A DNA stretch of 64,000 nucleotides from JBJHBP01 sp050485645. GTDB taxonomy: Bacteria; Pseudomonadota; Gammaproteobacteria; Steroidobacterales; Rariloculaceae. The stretch covers positions 124,001-188,000 of the forward strand of contig JBJHBT010000002.1 in assembly GCA_050485645.1 (NCBI GenBank), written 5' to 3'. The position numbers and the translations under genes were made by a program. The notes under the pieces were generated by a model. The model saw nothing but the letters and a program-made list of their open reading frames with translations, made no database searches and was not told where the DNA came from. Each line of letters begins with the position of its first letter. The stretch's first letter is position 1. Positions 61,963-64,000 of this stretch are shown here, piece by piece.

Positions 61963-62751
61963 CTACGGTAAGACTGGCCGCGGCACAACGTCGTCGTGCC
62001 GACCGTAGCCCCATTCGCGCAGCCATGTCCGCATCTGATGAATCTCGGCGCGCTGTTCGATCAGCATCGCTTCGATCAGCACGTCGATGCCATACGGACG
62101 CCGCCCTGCTTCAAGCTGCGCCAGCTGCTGGGCCATTGCCATATCGATCGCGCCTTCGTGGTGGTGAATCATGCCCTCCAGCCACAGCTGTTCGAAAGCC
62201 GGACCACTGGCGTCCGCGAGGTCGGCCATCTGCCGGCTGGACAGCATGCCGTGCATGGGCGGATCGGCGGCCGCATGCCCATCCGTGTGCAGCGGTTGCG
62301 GCAGCGTCGCGCCACGTTCGCGGGCGGCATCCAGGAGTGCCTGCATCTGTGCGATCTCCGCGGCCTGGGCACCGGCGATGTAGCGCGCAAAGCGAATGAA
62401 GCGCGCGCGATCACTACGGCCGGGTACCAGCGCCGCCATATCCAGTGCCTGCTGGTGATGCACGATCATGTGCTGGAGGAAGGTCAGTTCGCCGACGGTG
62501 TAGAGCGGCGGTCCCGGTGCGCGATGCGAGGAACCGTCGGCGCCGGCGGCGGCGCGTCCGGCATGCCCGGCGCGGTCTTCGTCGCCGCCATGGCCGGAGT
62601 GATCACTGTCGCGATCAGACCGATCCGGCTGTGCAACGGCAGTCGACCCGCCCGCTGCGCAGGCGAGTATCAGGCACAGCCCGGCTGCGGCGAGCACACG
62701 TCCGGCAGCCTCGCGAACCCCGACTTCGATGGCGCCGGCCGCCAACATCAC
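61963..62751 (-). CDS. DUF305 lipoprotein
   Basis: 262 residues. A lipoprotein signal (GLCLILAC) precedes a His/Asp-rich spacer (DRDSDHSGHGGDEDRAGHAG). Two DUF305 helix pairs follow, each with the family motif: FLQHMIVHHQQALDMAALV and LWLEGMIHHHEGAIDMAMA. The His-rich motifs suggest copper or other metal binding; DUF305 proteins are often linked to metal handling. It is 12 bp downstream of the propeller gene, in one operon. Confidence 0.9.
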   Translation of the reverse strand: MMLAAGAIEVGVREAAGRVLAAAGLCLILACAAGGSTAVAQPDRSDRDSDHSGHGGDEDRAGHAGRAAAGADGSSHRAPGPPLYTVGELTFLQHMIVHHQQALDMAALVPGRSDRARFIRFARYIAGAQAAEIAQMQALLDAARERGATLPQPLHTDGHAAADPPMHGMLSSRQMADLADASGPAFEQLWLEGMIHHHEGAIDMAMAQQLAQLEAGRRPYGIDVLIEAMLIEQRAEIHQMRTWLREWGYGRHDDVVPRPVLP

Positions 62752-62763
62752 ATCACCGCCACT

Positions 62764-64000
62764 TCAATGCGGGCTGGTGCGGTTCGATGACCAGGTGACA
62801 TCACCCGGAATCTCGTCGGCACGCGGACCGGTGTAGCGCAGCACATGCAGTCCGGTATGGTTGTCGCCGATGTAGATCAGGCCGTTGTGAAAATCCGGAT
62901 AGGTCATCACATCCCCCCATGGCACCGGCCGTGCGTGACCGACCTCACGGGGATTGAACGGATTGGATATGTCGATGGCACGCACTCCGTGGCCCAGCCA
63001 GTTCACGAACACAAGGTTTTCGAACACGGTGAGATTGTGTGCATGCATCATCGGACGGATCCCGGCACCCGGTGGCACGGGCTGCTCCAGACAGTTTTCA
63101 ACCACGCTGTCCGACATCGCGTGCGAGCCGATCATCATCGGCGTCATCTCCACCTCGACGTTGATCACACGCATGCCGCGTTCCGGGCAGGGCCCGAACG
63201 GCCACTCTTCGGTGATCACGACCCACGCCGGGCGCTGCCGTGTGTTGTTGCGGGTGAGTGACGGACGGTTGGGCACCGGTACCGCGCTGTGCACGCCCAC
63301 CATCGACACCATGGGCGGCGTAAAGCTGAAGCGCGAGCGTTCCTCGAGCCGCGTGTAGCGAACCAGCTTCTCGACTTCCGACAGGACATCCGAACGCAGC
63401 ATGGCCAGCACGCCAGGGTCGGAGTTCAGCACCGGGTGCACGCAGTCATTCGCGACCTGTTCGAGCCTGATCACATCCACCAGACTGCCGACCTCGTCGC
63501 TGAACCAGACATTGGTGGAGTGCTGATTGCAGGCACGCCCGGAAGCGATGTCTGCATTCGAGTTCCGCGCAATGAATGCGGTGTCGAGGATATAGACACC
63601 GGCGGTCCCCCCTGCGGCGTAGAAACGCTCGCCGTCATCCGACAGGGATCCGGAGTGCAGCACATGACCGAGCGAGCGCTGCGAGGCGCCTGGCCGGTCC
63701 CAGGCGTCCGTGAGATGGCTGAAGTCGGCGAAGCGGCCGGCCGCGAACAGACCGTTTTCGTCGGGCATCTCGTTACGTATCGGGCCGCCGACGTTCTCCA
63801 GCGTGAACGCGGCAAGGAACAGCGGCTCCCCGAGCACTTCGCCGGTCCGCTCGTCGGTCACCGCGGTGAAGATCAGGTCGGCATCCTGTGCGCCGTAGGT
63901 CTGGGAAATCACCAGCAGGCGGTTCGGGTTGCCCGGGTCGTGCCACAGGTAGAACTCGTGCGCGAGCACGCCGGCGGCCACCGTGCCTTCGTCCGTCGGC
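62764..64000 (-). CDS. LVIVD-like beta-propeller protein (5' end cut by window edge)
   Basis: 412 codons to the right edge; the frame continues past 63981 (a GTG there is not necessarily the start). Repeated blade-like units occur, including HEFYLWHDPGNPNRLLVIS, GVYILDTAFIARN, RGMRVINVEVEM, NLTVFENLVFVNWLGHGVRAIDISNPFNPREVGHA and GLIYIGDNHTGLHVLRY. The GVRAIDISNP and GLHVLRY forms are typical of LVIVD-repeat propellers. It is probably secreted. It is operonic with the DUF305 lipoprotein. Ligand unknown. Confidence 0.75.
   Translation of the reverse strand, partial: PTDEGTVAAGVLAHEFYLWHDPGNPNRLLVISQTYGAQDADLIFTAVTDERTGEVLGEPLFLAAFTLENVGGPIRNEMPDENGLFAAGRFADFSHLTDAWDRPGASQRSLGHVLHSGSLSDDGERFYAAGGTAGVYILDTAFIARNSNADIASGRACNQHSTNVWFSDEVGSLVDVIRLEQVANDCVHPVLNSDPGVLAMLRSDVLSEVEKLVRYTRLEERSRFSFTPPMVSMVGVHSAVPVPNRPSLTRNNTRQRPAWVVITEEWPFGPCPERGMRVINVEVEMTPMMIGSHAMSDSVVENCLEQPVPPGAGIRPMMHAHNLTVFENLVFVNWLGHGVRAIDISNPFNPREVGHARPVPWGDVMTYPDFHNGLIYIGDNHTGLHVLRYTGPRADEIPGDVTWSSNRTSPH

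Overview
The window is high-GC, gene-dense chromosomal DNA of a free-living Gram-negative bacterium, most likely a gammaproteobacterium of the Chromatiales/Xanthomonadales/Steroidobacterales type. The evidence is two TonB-dependent receptors, lipoproteins, an iron superoxide dismutase, DgkA, TrmH, a siroheme sulfite reductase with DUF2849/DUF934 companions, two PQQ-type dehydrogenases and tRNA genes with encoded CCA. There is no prophage, insertion sequence, CRISPR array or ribosomal RNA. Genus cannot be read from the sequence.

Layout. 1-5.3 kb: edge-truncated S41 peptidase, GNAT acetyltransferase, periplasmic SlyD-like FKBP, lipoprotein PQQ dehydrogenase, YceI. 5.3-9.7 kb: membrane-lipid block of two GT4 glycosyltransferases, a PlcP/LpxH-type metallophosphatase, DgkA and a PAP2 phosphatase, with a phoA-like Pho box before the second glycosyltransferase. 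This looks like a phosphate-starvation lipid-remodelling module. 9.7-23.1 kb: MFS transporter, SodB, hemerythrin-like protein, methyltransferase-PyrF, tRNA-Ala, YjbQ-type protein, TrmH, a histidine phosphatase lacking its second catalytic His, a TPR protein, tRNA-Ser beside a decayed 5' half-copy, a GNAT-nitrilase fusion, and an MltD-like transglycosylase coupled to an orphan TAXI binding protein.

23.1-35.4 kb: TonB receptor; DUF2849-CysI-DUF934; a 970-bp gap with clustered DnaA boxes; an alpha/beta-hydrolase lipoprotein; a cyclic-di-GMP-I riboswitch before an FAD oxidoreductase; bifunctional ATP sulfurylase/APS kinase; malonyltransferase. 35.4-45 kb: a DUF6152 protein and its partner, a carotenoid-oxygenase remnant, NAD- and FMN-dependent 2-hydroxyacid enzymes, a large zinc metalloprotease, and a second TonB receptor.

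45-51 kb: glutathione-dependent formaldehyde dehydrogenase, fused FolK-FolP, a tannase-family esterase and PabB (the last and FolKP both serve folate synthesis). 51-55 kb: an apparent operon of PadR regulator, HAAS-like membrane protein, zinc metallopeptidase, ATP-grasp ligase and PhnZ-like HD protein, then a small secreted peptide behind a perfect inverted repeat. 55.3-58.1 kb: a second DUF6152 gene pair plus a gene in which both halves are fused. 58.3-64 kb: PQQ sugar dehydrogenase, GlxA-type regulator divergent from a methyltransferase, and a DUF305 lipoprotein behind an edge-truncated beta-propeller protein.

The best candidates for undescribed biology are the DUF6152/partner system (two split pairs and one natural fusion, all with a predicted mature N-terminus of His-His), the PadR/metallopeptidase/ATP-grasp/HD operon, the Pho-box lipid module, and the riboswitch-controlled FAD oxidase.
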